From: Microcella alkalica
GTDB taxonomy: Bacteria; Actinomycetota; Actinomycetes; Actinomycetales; Microbacteriaceae
Reading direction: 5' to 3'
Assembly: GCF_014595885.1 (NCBI RefSeq)
Contig: NZ_JABUKC010000003.1
Coordinates: forward strand, 1-64,000
Length of the DNA stretch: 64,000 bases
Each line of letters opens with the position of its first letter. Position 1 is the stretch's first letter. The notes under the pieces are model-generated. The model was not told where the DNA came from and made no database searches. It saw only the letters and a list, made by a program, of their open reading frames with translations. Positions 17,312 to 25,959 of this stretch are shown here, one piece after another. Made by a program: the position numbers and the translations under genes.

Positions 17312-18490
17312 ATGACCTTCCCCACCCTCGCCAGCGACTTCCTCGGCTTCGAGGCCGATCTCGCCGACCACGAGCGCGAGGCGCTCGTGGCCCTCCGCGA
17401 GCACGCCGAGCAGAGCATCCGCCCGCTCGTGAATGAGGCGTGGGAGGCCGCGACCTTCCCGCACGAGATCCTGCCGGGGCTGCACCGGCTGCCGATCTTC
17501 GGGCAGCTGTGGGAGGAGACGCGTACGGGCGAGTACTCGGCGCTCTACGGCGGCTGGGCGGCGCTCGAGCTCGCGCGCATCGACGCGAGCATCGCCACCT
17601 ACGTCGGCGTGCAGAACGGCCTCGCGATGGGGTCGATCGGCGTCAACGGCTCGGCCGAGCAGAAGGCCGAGTGGCTGCCGAAGCTCGCGAGCGGCGAGGT
17701 CATCGGCGCGTTCGGGCTCACCGAGCCGCTCTCGGGCAGCGACGCCGCGCAGGGCCTGCGCACGACGGCGACGCCCGACGGAGACGGCTGGGTGCTCAAC
17801 GGCTCCAAGCGCTGGATCGGCAACGCGACCTTTAGCGACATCACGATCATCTGGGCGAAGTCGACGGAGGACGGCCAGGTGAAGGGCTTCATCGTGCCGA
17901 CCTCGACCCCCGGCTACACGGCGACGAAGATCGAGCGCAAGCAGTCGCTGCGCATCGTGCAGAACGCCGACATCACCCTCGAGGACGTGCGCGTGGATGC
18001 TGCGCTCAAGCTCGAGAAGGCGAACTCGTTCCGCGACACCGCGGCAGTGCTGCGGCTGACGCGCGCCGACGTCGCCTGGGCCGCGGTCGGCACGGCGATC
18101 GGCGCCTACGAGGCAGCCGTGGCCTACACGACGGAGCGCGTGCAGTTCGGCAAGACGATCGCGCACCACCAGCTCGTGCAGGATCTGCTGAGCCGCAGCC
18201 TCATGAACATCACGGCGTCGATCGCGATGTGCACGCGCGTGTCGCAGATGCAGGACGCGGGCACGCAGCGTGACGAGCACGCCTCGATGGCGAAGGCGTA
18301 CGCGACGACGGCGATGCGGCAGACCGTCGCGATGTGCCGCGAGGCGCTCGGCGGCAACGGCATCGTGCTCGACTACGACGTGGCGCGCTTCTTCGCCGAC
18401 GCCGAGGCGCTGTACAGCTACGAGGGCACGCGCGAGATGAACAGCCTCATCGTCGGCCGCGCGATCACGGGGGTCGGCGCGTTCGTGTGA
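17312..18490 (+). CDS. Acyl-CoA dehydrogenase family protein (glutaryl-CoA dehydrogenase-like)
   Basis: A 392-residue FAD flavoenzyme that introduces an alpha-beta double bond into an acyl-CoA, passing electrons to electron-transfer flavoprotein. Family features: AFGLTEPLSGSDA (FAD/substrate loop, about 137-149), the RWIGNATF strand, GRTxA-region equivalents VQFGKTIAHHQLVQ, ALGGNGI and the C-terminal YEGTREMN with the catalytic base Glu371. The Glu in YEGT and the overall pattern are closest to the glutaryl-CoA dehydrogenase branch, but substrate arginines cannot be confirmed. GGAGG lies 7 bases before ATG 17312, which excludes a longer upstream frame. It is metabolically unlike its envelope neighbours. 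Confidence 0.9.
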   Translation: MTFPTLASDFLGFEADLADHEREALVALREHAEQSIRPLVNEAWEAATFPHEILPGLHRLPIFGQLWEETRTGEYSALYGGWAALELARIDASIATYVGVQNGLAMGSIGVNGSAEQKAEWLPKLASGEVIGAFGLTEPLSGSDAAQGLRTTATPDGDGWVLNGSKRWIGNATFSDITIIWAKSTEDGQVKGFIVPTSTPGYTATKIERKQSLRIVQNADITLEDVRVDAALKLEKANSFRDTAAVLRLTRADVAWAAVGTAIGAYEAAVAYTTERVQFGKTIAHHQLVQDLLSRSLMNITASIAMCTRVSQMQDAGTQRDEHASMAKAYATTAMRQTVAMCREALGGNGIVLDYDVARFFADAEALYSYEGTREMNSLIVGRAITGVGAFV

Positions 18491-18524
18491 CGCTCGGGCC
18501 GGCACCGGCGACCCACCTCGCCGG

Positions 18525-18530
18525 TAGGCT
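18525..18530 (+). promoter_or_regulatory. Leaderless -10 box of the first ligase-like gene
   Basis: TAGGCT followed by a 7-base spacer and the ATG at 18538; it fixes that start within a longer open frame. Confidence 0.5.
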
Positions 18531-18537
18531 TGCCGAC

Positions 18538-19830
18538 ATGTCCTGGCTCCGCGAGCGCCGCGTCGCGCTCGCCGCCGCGACCCTCTTCACGGCCCTCGCC
18601 GGCGACTTCTGGCGCTACCTGCTGAGCTGGTACGGCTGGGGCGCGATCGCCGCCGTGCTCGTCGCCCTGTGGATCGCGCTCGCCGTGCGCGAGCGACTGT
18701 CGTGGCGCGGCGTGCCGATCGCGCTCGCGCTCTTCGTGGGGCTCGCCGCCACGAGCATCCTCTGGTCGCAGTACCGTCTCGAGACGGCGATCGGCGCCAC
18801 CCTCACCGCCCTCACGGCGGTCGTCGGCGTGACGCTCGCGCGCACCCTCACGCTCGAGCAGGTGCTGCGCGCCCTCGGCGTCGCCCTGCGCTGGATCATC
18901 GGCCTGTCGCTGCTGTTCGAGCTCGCCGTCGCGGCGATCGTCCGGCAGCCGGTGCTACCGCTATGGGTGGCGTACGAGGGCGAGGTGCCGCGCGCCTTCT
19001 ACTGGTCGCGCGCGGAGCTCTTCGAGGTCTTCGACGGCGGGCGCATCCAGGGCATCGTCGGCAACGCGAACCTGCTGGGGTTCGCCGCGCTGCTCGCGAT
19101 CATCGTGTTCGCCATCCAGCTCGTCGATCACCGGGTCGGCCAGGCCGCCGGGTGGGGGTGGCTGGGCGCGGCCGTGCTGAGCTTCCTGCTCGCCGGCTCG
19201 TCGACGATGGTCGTCGCCGCGGCGGGCGCCGCGATCGTGCTCGGCATCCTGCTGGTCGCGCGCCGTCTCGGCACGCGCGCGCGCATCCGCCTGTACGCGG
19301 CGAGCGCCGCCGGCGTGGCCGGTGCCGCCGTGGTCCTCATCGTCGTCCGGGATGCCGTGCTCGGCCTGCTCGGACGCTCGGGCGACCTCACCAACCGCGT
19401 CGACATCTGGGCCTCGGTCACCGAGCTCGCCCTCGAACGGCCGTGGTTCGGCTGGGGCTGGGTCAGCTACTGGGCGCCGTGGGTGGAGCCCTTCGACGGC
19501 CTCGCGCTCATCAAGGGGGTCGAGTACCTGCAGGCCCACAACGCGTGGCTCGACGTGTGGCTGCAGCTGGGGGTCGTGGGTCTCGCGGTCTTCCTCGTGC
19601 TCGTCACCTCGACGCTGCTGCGCACCGTGCCGTGGGCGGTGGATGCTCCGCTCGGCGATGTCGCCGACTCACCCGCGCTTCGCCTGCTGCCGGCGCTGCT
19701 CGGCACCGTGCTGCTCGTGCAGAGCCTCGCCGAGTCGCGCTTGCTCATCGAGGCGGGTTGGCTGCTGCTCGTCTGGCTCGCCGTCGCGAGCCGCACGCAC
19801 GGGCGCGCGCTCGCCGGGATCGGACGATGA
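18538..19830 (+). CDS. O-antigen ligase-like / Wzy-type membrane protein (copy 1)
   Basis: A 430-residue polytopic protein with about ten hydrophobic segments and the Wzy_C/O-antigen ligase pattern: the NANLLGFAALLAI motif near 178, the long external loop with WFGWGWVSYW near 303 and the AHNAWLDVWLQLG segment near 338. Members polymerise or ligate undecaprenyl-linked glycans at the outer face of the membrane. The donor here is unknown. ATG 18538 is preceded by TAGGCT. It overlaps copy 2 by 4 bases (ATGA), so both are made together. Confidence 0.8.
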   Translation: MSWLRERRVALAAATLFTALAGDFWRYLLSWYGWGAIAAVLVALWIALAVRERLSWRGVPIALALFVGLAATSILWSQYRLETAIGATLTALTAVVGVTLARTLTLEQVLRALGVALRWIIGLSLLFELAVAAIVRQPVLPLWVAYEGEVPRAFYWSRAELFEVFDGGRIQGIVGNANLLGFAALLAIIVFAIQLVDHRVGQAAGWGWLGAAVLSFLLAGSSTMVVAAAGAAIVLGILLVARRLGTRARIRLYAASAAGVAGAAVVLIVVRDAVLGLLGRSGDLTNRVDIWASVTELALERPWFGWGWVSYWAPWVEPFDGLALIKGVEYLQAHNAWLDVWLQLGVVGLAVFLVLVTSTLLRTVPWAVDAPLGDVADSPALRLLPALLGTVLLVQSLAESRLLIEAGWLLLVWLAVASRTHGRALAGIGR

Positions 19831-21098
19831 GCCCGACGGCCCGCTGGGCGGCGCTGCGCGCGATCACCGCGTCGCCGCGGTTCACGCAGACGCTGACCGA
19901 GGTGACGATCGCCGTCGCGCTAACGCTGCACGCGCTGCGGGCGCTCATCGGCTGGCCGGGCTCCCTCGCCGTGCTCGCCGGGCTCGTCGCGCTCGCCGCG
20001 CTGTCGCTCGCGAGCCAGCCGGAGCGCGTCGAGTGGCAGGGCGTGCTGCCGATCTCACTGCTCGCCCTCGTCGGATTCATGGTCGTCAGCGCCGTCTGGA
20101 GCCAGTACGCCTCGGCGACCGTCGCGGGCATCGCCTACACGCTCGCGTTCGCCTTCCTCGGGCTCTACGTCGCGCTCGTGCGCGACACGATCCAGATCGT
20201 GCGCGCCGTCGGCACCGCCCTGCGGTTCGTGCTCGGCGTCTCGCTCGCGCTCGAGGTGCTGAGCGGGGTGCTCATCGACACGCCGCTGACCTTCCTCAGC
20301 ATCGCGGGCAACCTCGCGCAGGGCGGCCCCATCCAGGGCCTCGCCGGCACGCGCAACTACCTGGCCTTCCTTGCCGCGCTCGCCGCGCTGAGCTTCTGGA
20401 TCGAGTACCGCACCCGCTCGGTGCCGCGCGGGCTGTCGTACGCCTCGCTCGCGCTCGCGGGGGCGACGATCCTGTTCGCGCGCTCCCCCGTCTCGGGGCT
20501 CGTGCTCGCGGCCGTCATCGCGGCCGGGCTCGTGCTCGTGCTGCTGCGGCGCCTGCGGGAGCCGGCGCGCGGCGCGGTGCAGAGCATTCTGCTCATCTCG
20601 GCGGTCGTCGCCGCGGGGCTCGTCTGGATCTTCCGCCAGCAGGTGCTCGCGCTCGCCGGCGCGACGGCGGATGCGACGATCCGCACGAGCGTGTGGGCCG
20701 ACCTGGAGAAGTTCATCGGCCAGTACCCCGCCCAGGGCTGGGGCTGGCTCGGCGCCTGGAACGACGAGCGCTACCCCTTCATCGTCGTGCGCGACGCCGT
20801 GGGCAGGCAGCCCGACTCCGCGCTCAACGCCTACGTCGACGTGACCCTGCAGCTCGGCTTCATCGGGCTCGGCCTGCTCGTCGTCGCCGTCGGCCTCGCC
20901 TTCGTGCGCGCCTGGCTGGTCGCGACCGAGCGGCGCTCGACCGTGCACGTGTGGCCGGCGCTCGTGCTCGTGCTGCTCGCGACGACCGGGATGACCGAGA
21001 GCTACCTGCTCGTCGAGGGCGGCTTCATGCTCTTCGTGGTCTGTGCACTCGTCGCGGCGCGCGAGCGGTCGTGGCGGGGGCGACTGCCGAAGCGATAG
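19827..21098 (+). CDS. O-antigen ligase-like / Wzy-type membrane protein (copy 2)
   Basis: A 423-residue protein with the same topology as its upstream neighbour: the TRNYLAFLAAL motif near 173, GWGWLGAWND in the large external loop near 305 and SALNAYVDVTLQLGF near 333. The matching motif order shows the two are paralogues that arose by tandem duplication, though now well diverged. Probable division of labour (polymerase versus ligase, or two different glycans) is inference. Translationally coupled to copy 1 through ATGA at 19827-19830. Confidence 0.8.
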   Translation: MSPTARWAALRAITASPRFTQTLTEVTIAVALTLHALRALIGWPGSLAVLAGLVALAALSLASQPERVEWQGVLPISLLALVGFMVVSAVWSQYASATVAGIAYTLAFAFLGLYVALVRDTIQIVRAVGTALRFVLGVSLALEVLSGVLIDTPLTFLSIAGNLAQGGPIQGLAGTRNYLAFLAALAALSFWIEYRTRSVPRGLSYASLALAGATILFARSPVSGLVLAAVIAAGLVLVLLRRLREPARGAVQSILLISAVVAAGLVWIFRQQVLALAGATADATIRTSVWADLEKFIGQYPAQGWGWLGAWNDERYPFIVVRDAVGRQPDSALNAYVDVTLQLGFIGLGLLVVAVGLAFVRAWLVATERRSTVHVWPALVLVLLATTGMTESYLLVEGGFMLFVVCALVAARERSWRGRLPKR

Positions 21099-21105
21099 CC
21101 CGGGC

Positions 21106-21125
21106 GACGAGAGTCGGCGCTCGTC
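21106..21125. terminator. Weak hairpin between convergent genes
   Basis: GACGAG (21106-21111) and CTCGTC (21120-21125) around an 8-base loop in the 31-bp gap between the ligase-like and acyltransferase stops. Short stem, no T-tract. Confidence 0.35.
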
Positions 21126-21129
21126 CTCC

Positions 21130-23223
21130 CTACAAGGTGTCAGGAAGCAGGGCGCTCGCCAGCACTGGCTCGAGCAGCGTCGCGATGCGCGTGGCGATGT
21201 GGTGCTGGTCGCGGTAGACGAGCAGGTTCCCGATGATCGCACCGCACCGCGACTCGTCGCACAGCCACGGCGCGACGGAGAGCGAGCTGCCCCCGGCGGC
21301 CTCGACCGCCGCGCGCTGCGAGGCGATCCATGACGCGTCGAGCGCGCTATCACGGTCGGCCGCGCACGCCGCGGCGCTCGTGATGTTGGCCGAGAGGCAC
21401 AGGGCCGGCGTGCGGGGGAAGCGCGGCGTGTCGTCCACGACGAGGACCTCGCTGCCGCGGGACAGCCGAGGTACGACCGCCTCGATGCCCGCGGCCCAGG
21501 CCTGCTCGGTCACCTCCGGCGAGCCGTACTCGTCGTAGTGCGCGAACCCCGAGAGCACGACGAGCTCGGGCGGGGCTGCCTCGAGCTCGGAGACGACGGC
21601 GTCGCGCCACTGAGCGCAACCGGTGTCCACGACGCCGTTGTTGAGGATCTCGACGGCGAAGGGCGGGCAGCTCGATTTCGTGTGGCTCACGAGCCGGTAG
21701 CCCTCCCGCGTCGCGAACTGCTCGAGTGCGGGGAACCACTGCGCGGCGTGCGAATCGCCGAACAGGACGATCGTTCGACCGGCGTCGACGTCTCCGTAGA
21801 CGCACGACGCGGGCTCGGATCGGTCGAGACCCAGGTGGCATCCATCGGCGTAGATGCGCGGGAGGTCGCTCGCGGCGTCCGCGAGCGCCGGTTCGAGGTT
21901 GACGGGCACGACATCGGTGAAGCCCGGAACGGGCAGCGTCTCCGGTGTCGGGTCGCCCTCCGGCAGCACCGGCGTCTCGACGACGCGATCGGTCGCGAGC
22001 GGCTTCGCCGCGATCGCCGCGGCCGCCGCCTGCGTGAGCGCCAGTACGGCCAAGACGCCGATCGCCGCGGCGACGAGGATCCGACGCGCTCCGGCGGCGC
22101 TGACGCGGGGAGAACGGAGGATCGGCTGCTCGATCGTGCGGTGCAGTATCCACGCGACAGGGATGGCGGCCCCCGCCAGCAGGAGGGACTGCGCGAGCGG
22201 CAGCGGGCTGCCGGTCGGGCTCAGCACGATCGGGAGGATCAGCACCGGCCAGTGCACGAGGTAGAGGACGTAGGAGATGCGACCGAGGAACCGCATGGGC
22301 GCCCGATCGAGCACCACGCCGGCTCCCCAGGAGGTCGACGACGGTGCGGCGGCGATCACGAGCACGGTGCCCAGCACGGGCAGCAGCGCGGCCGAACCCG
22401 GGAACGCGGTCGTCTCGTCGAAGATCAGAGCGGCGAGCAGGATCATCGCCACGCCCGCCCACGTCGCGGCGCCCGCGACTGCGGCGTGCCACGCTCGCTC
22501 ATGCAGGCGAGCGGCCGCCACCAGGGCGCCCGCGCCGAGCTCCCAGGCGCGACTCCAGGGCGAGAAGTACGCCCACGGCTCGCTGATGCTCGTGAGGATG
22601 ACGCTCACGGCCAACGACACGACCGTGAGCGCGAGCACCGCGGCGATGACGAGGCCGCTGCGTCCGCGCAGGACCCGCCACAGCACGAGCAGCAGCAGGG
22701 GCCAGGCGAGGTAGAACTGCTCCTCGACGCCGAGCGACCAGTAGTGCAGCAGCGGCGAGGTCGCATCCTCGGCGAGGTAATCGGTGTTGCGGATGGCGAA
22801 GAGGAAGTTCGGCACGAAGCCGATCGCGGCGCGGGCATCCACCAGGATCGCGTCGGCCAGTCGAGGCGGCGCCCAGACGGCGACAATCGCCACCGTCGCG
22901 AGGATCACGGCCAGCGATGCGGGGAGCAGTCGTCGCGCTCGGCGAGCGTAGAACGCTCCGACCCGCAGGCGCCCGGTCGATGAGATCTCGTGCAGCAGGT
23001 GATTCGTGATGAGGAAGCCGGAGAGCACGAAGAAGACGTCGACGCCCACATAGCCACCCGGCAGGAACGGCACGCCGGCGTGGTAGACGAGCACGAGCAG
23101 CACGGCGACGGCGCGCATACCCTCGAGATCGGGCCGGAAGCCGAGACGCCGGTAGGCGCGCGGAGCGACGACCGATGAGATCGTCTCGTCGCGCGCGCGC
23201 TCCTGCTGCGAAGTGCCTGCCAC
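21130..23223 (-). CDS. Membrane O-acyltransferase with C-terminal SGNH domain (OafA/OatA type)
   Basis: A 697-residue protein. Residues about 25-370 form an acyltransferase-3 domain with ten or so transmembrane segments and the RPDLEGMRA start, a YHAG histidine, FFVLSGFLI and the YWSLGVEEQFY motif. A linker leads to an external SGNH-hydrolase-like domain (about 440-697) with the nucleophile motif GDSHAAQW and a late DTPRFP segment. Such fusions acetylate (or otherwise acylate) hydroxyls of peptidoglycan or exported polysaccharide. The GTG start at 23223 is supported by TAGACT exactly 7 bases upstream; the TAG of that box is also the stop codon of the LGFP gene. An apparent longer frame upstream lies in the LGFP gene and is rejected. 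Confidence 0.88.
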   Translation of the reverse strand: MAGTSQQERARDETISSVVAPRAYRRLGFRPDLEGMRAVAVLLVLVYHAGVPFLPGGYVGVDVFFVLSGFLITNHLLHEISSTGRLRVGAFYARRARRLLPASLAVILATVAIVAVWAPPRLADAILVDARAAIGFVPNFLFAIRNTDYLAEDATSPLLHYWSLGVEEQFYLAWPLLLLVLWRVLRGRSGLVIAAVLALTVVSLAVSVILTSISEPWAYFSPWSRAWELGAGALVAAARLHERAWHAAVAGAATWAGVAMILLAALIFDETTAFPGSAALLPVLGTVLVIAAAPSSTSWGAGVVLDRAPMRFLGRISYVLYLVHWPVLILPIVLSPTGSPLPLAQSLLLAGAAIPVAWILHRTIEQPILRSPRVSAAGARRILVAAAIGVLAVLALTQAAAAAIAAKPLATDRVVETPVLPEGDPTPETLPVPGFTDVVPVNLEPALADAASDLPRIYADGCHLGLDRSEPASCVYGDVDAGRTIVLFGDSHAAQWFPALEQFATREGYRLVSHTKSSCPPFAVEILNNGVVDTGCAQWRDAVVSELEAAPPELVVLSGFAHYDEYGSPEVTEQAWAAGIEAVVPRLSRGSEVLVVDDTPRFPRTPALCLSANITSAAACAADRDSALDASWIASQRAAVEAAGGSSLSVAPWLCDESRCGAIIGNLLVYRDQHHIATRIATLLEPVLASALLPDTL

Positions 23224-23230
23224 TGGCCCG

Positions 23231-23236
23231 AGTCTA
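23231..23236 (-). promoter_or_regulatory. Leaderless -10 box of the acyltransferase, overlapping a stop codon
   Basis: Minus-strand TAGACT, 7 bases before the GTG at 23223; its first three bases are the TAG stop of the LGFP-repeat gene. Confidence 0.5.
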
Positions 23237-25789
23237 CTGTGCGGCTCTGATGACCCCGCCCTGGAACGATTGCGTGCACGTGCCGCTCGCGCAGGAGGGA
23301 TTCGACGTCGGCCAGCCGTAGCGTCCGCCGTTCGACCCCGCAGCCCAGTACGCCGCCCGGATGCCGCCGGAGACCGGGAAGACGCCGGCAGCGCTGCCGT
23401 AGATCGTGCCGCGCTGGAACTGCTGGCCGTTGCCTGCGCCGTTCGGTGTCGAGACCGTGACGAAGTCGCCCGCCGGCAGGCCGAAGGCCCCCGCTGGGCC
23501 CCCAAGGGCGCGGTACACGACGTCGTGCACGCTGCGCACGGTGCGGACGGTGGTGCCCGACCGGTAGATGGTGCCGCCCTGGAAGGCCTGCTCGCAGGCC
23601 GCGCCCGCGCACGACTCCGCCGCGGTCGGCCACCCGAGAACGCCTGCGTAGGAGCCCTGCCGGCCGTACTCCGAGCGCATCGACCCCACGACGGGGATGG
23701 GGCCCGCCGGCCCGGCGTAGATCGTGCCGCGCTCGAACGTCTGCCCCGTGCCCGCGCCGCGCGGCGAGCTCAGAGCGATGACCTCGCTGCGCGGGAGGCC
23801 CAGCGATCCGGCCACGCCGCCGGTCGAACGGTACAGGTCGTCGAAGCCCGACAACAGGGCGAACGAGCCGGTCGGGCCGGTGAGGACGGCGCCGCCCTGG
23901 AACTGCTGCGTGCAGATCGATCCGTCGCACAGTGCCTCAGCCGTCGGCCAGCCCAGGACTCCGCTGTACTTCCCGTGCTGCGTGTACTCAGCCCGCAGGG
24001 CGCCCGTCACAGCGAAGGGACCTAGGGGTCCCTCGTAGATCGTGCCGCGCTCGAAGGTCTGCCCGTTGCCGTCGCCGCCGGGCGCGGGGAGCGGGATGCG
24101 GTCGCCGCGTGGAAGACCGAGCGTGCCGGCCGTTCCGCCGTTCGCGCGATGCACCTCGAGGTACGAGGCCGACAGCGAGAACGTGCCGAGCGTCGACTGG
24201 ATGATGCCGCCGGACTGGAAGAGCTGCGAGCACACGCCGTTCGCGCACCGCGCGTCGCTCGTCGGCCAGCCGCGCTCGCCGCCCGGTCCGCCCCGTTCGA
24301 GGTACTCGTCGTGGATCGGCCCACTCGCAGCGAAGGCGCCCGCGGGGCTCGCGTAGACCGCGCCCCTCGTGAAGCTCTGCACGGTTCCGCCACCGCTCGC
24401 CGCCGTCGCCGCGGCGGGCCCCGTCGGGAGGCCGAGGATCGAGGCGCCGCCCGCAGAGGCCCAGGCGGCGACGCTCGCGGTCGGCACGACGTGCGCCACG
24501 GTGCCGACGTCGAAGATGCTGCCGCCCTGGAACGGCTGCGTGCAGGCGCCCGCGGCGCACGAGAGCACCCCGGTCGGCCAGCCGAGCGAACCGCTGTTCG
24601 AGCCGGCCGCCCAGTAGGCGGCGCGCACCTCCGCGACGACCGGGAAGGCTCCCGCCGCGCTGCGGTAGATCGTGCCCTTCTGGAAGTGCTGACCGCTGCC
24701 GGTGCCGTTCGGGTTGCTCGACACCTGGATGAGGTCGGAGGACGGATAGCCGAGCACGCCCGAGGGCCCGCCGCTCGCGCGGTACGCGGTGTCGATCGCG
24801 CCGATGACCGCATCGGCGCCGGTGGCGGCGCTCCAGTAGATCGTGCCACCGGCGTACTGCCGCAGGCAGCCCGTCGAGGTGCTCGTGCAGGTGTCGGCGG
24901 CGAGGGGCGCGCCGAGCGGGCCCGAGCTGCCGCCCTCGGCGCTGTACTCGGCCGCGATCGCCGCCTCGGCGGGCAGCAGAGTGGGGTCGCCGAACCAGTC
25001 GAAGTAGAAGCGCCAGAAGTTGCGGTTGCCGTACGACGAGCAGGCGTCGCCCGTGCCGTACAGGTTCGACAGCGCCGCGGCGTTCGGCGTGTACGGCGTG
25101 TAGTTGTAGAGGCCCGCGGTCGCGGCGTTGCGGATCGTGACGGTGCGCGACCCGCACGTCGGCGGGCTCACGACGAAGGAGTTCGGGTGGTAGTAGATCG
25201 ACTCGACGCCGATCTGGTGCTTGAAGCTGCCGGGGCTGAGGCGGTAGCGCTGGAACTGGGATGCCGCCGAGTAGACCTGGTTGAAGAACCCGTAGTAGAG
25301 CGAGTCGCACGGCGCGGTGTCGGGGCACCCGTAGCCCATCGCGATGCGCAGCCGCGCATCGCTCGGGCCCGTGCTCGTGATGAGGCTCTGCTCCTTCTGC
25401 AGCGTCACCATGAGCGCCTTCGCGCTGATGCCGCACGCGCGCTGCACCTTGTAGAGGATGCGCGCCGCCGACTCGTTGACCGCGCCGTCGTAGCGGAGGC
25501 ACCGGGTGGTCGCCTCGCGCGTCGTGGTCGTCTGGCGGTAGACGTCGAGGCAGTTCGTGTTGGAGCAGGTGCCGCTCTTCGAGGCGAGGAAGGCCTGGAT
25601 CTCGGCCTCGGTCATGGCGTCGGAGTCGTAGAACTGCGCGTCGTGGATGATGAATCCGGGGTCGAACTGCGAGCCGGAGAGCGCGACGGCCGGGGCAGGT
25701 GCGTCCGCGATCGTGAGCCCCGCGAGGACGGTTGCGAGCGCGATGACGATGGCGATCGCGCGCGAGCGCAGGCCGGTCTGCCGGATCAC
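23234..25789 (-). CDS. Secreted LGFP-repeat protein
   Basis: An 851-residue exported protein. GTG start at 25789 with GAGAGGGGG just upstream; signal peptide about 1-34 (cut near AVALSG). Residues about 36-245 form a conserved actinobacterial N-terminal domain with many cysteines (CSNTNCLD, GYGCPDTAPC) and a MVTLQKEQSL helix resembling lysozyme-like/transglycosylase folds. About eleven LGFP-type repeats follow from about 275 to the end (LGYPSSD, LGWPTGV, LGLPRGD, LGWPTAE and so on), which in corynebacteria anchor proteins to the wall glycan. It may therefore remodel or decorate the wall. TACACT at 25844-25849 is a possible -10. Confidence 0.85.
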   Translation of the reverse strand: MIRQTGLRSRAIAIVIALATVLAGLTIADAPAPAVALSGSQFDPGFIIHDAQFYDSDAMTEAEIQAFLASKSGTCSNTNCLDVYRQTTTTREATTRCLRYDGAVNESAARILYKVQRACGISAKALMVTLQKEQSLITSTGPSDARLRIAMGYGCPDTAPCDSLYYGFFNQVYSAASQFQRYRLSPGSFKHQIGVESIYYHPNSFVVSPPTCGSRTVTIRNAATAGLYNYTPYTPNAAALSNLYGTGDACSSYGNRNFWRFYFDWFGDPTLLPAEAAIAAEYSAEGGSSGPLGAPLAADTCTSTSTGCLRQYAGGTIYWSAATGADAVIGAIDTAYRASGGPSGVLGYPSSDLIQVSSNPNGTGSGQHFQKGTIYRSAAGAFPVVAEVRAAYWAAGSNSGSLGWPTGVLSCAAGACTQPFQGGSIFDVGTVAHVVPTASVAAWASAGGASILGLPTGPAAATAASGGGTVQSFTRGAVYASPAGAFAASGPIHDEYLERGGPGGERGWPTSDARCANGVCSQLFQSGGIIQSTLGTFSLSASYLEVHRANGGTAGTLGLPRGDRIPLPAPGGDGNGQTFERGTIYEGPLGPFAVTGALRAEYTQHGKYSGVLGWPTAEALCDGSICTQQFQGGAVLTGPTGSFALLSGFDDLYRSTGGVAGSLGLPRSEVIALSSPRGAGTGQTFERGTIYAGPAGPIPVVGSMRSEYGRQGSYAGVLGWPTAAESCAGAACEQAFQGGTIYRSGTTVRTVRSVHDVVYRALGGPAGAFGLPAGDFVTVSTPNGAGNGQQFQRGTIYGSAAGVFPVSGGIRAAYWAAGSNGGRYGWPTSNPSCASGTCTQSFQGGVIRAAQ
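23240..24970 (-). repeat. LGFP repeat array, about eleven units of 150-160 bp
   Basis: The encoded units alternate LG(L/Y)P and (L/R/Y)GWPT forms and share CAGTTC/ACGATCTAC-type DNA blocks (for example TAGATCGTGCC recurring on the plus strand at 23399, 23717, 24035 and 24666). Confidence 0.7.
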
Positions 25790-25944
25790 GAGTCCCCCTC
25801 TCGCCGAGAGCACGCGCACGGTGCGTCTCGACAACCCCCTTCGAGTGTACGGTTCGCCGCCGCGGAACGGCAGCTCGGTGTGCGCAGCCGCGACGCTCGA
25901 TGTTCGCTCACCGACGGCCCCCCGGCGCGGCGCCACGCGGTGGC

Positions 25945-25950
25945 TAGGCT
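25945..25950 (+). promoter_or_regulatory. Probable -10 box of the first GT/exporter operon
   Basis: TAGGCT 9 bases before ATG 25960, giving a leaderless or very short-leader transcript for two glycosyltransferases and an exporter. Confidence 0.4.
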
Positions 25951-25959
25951 GAGGGCGCT

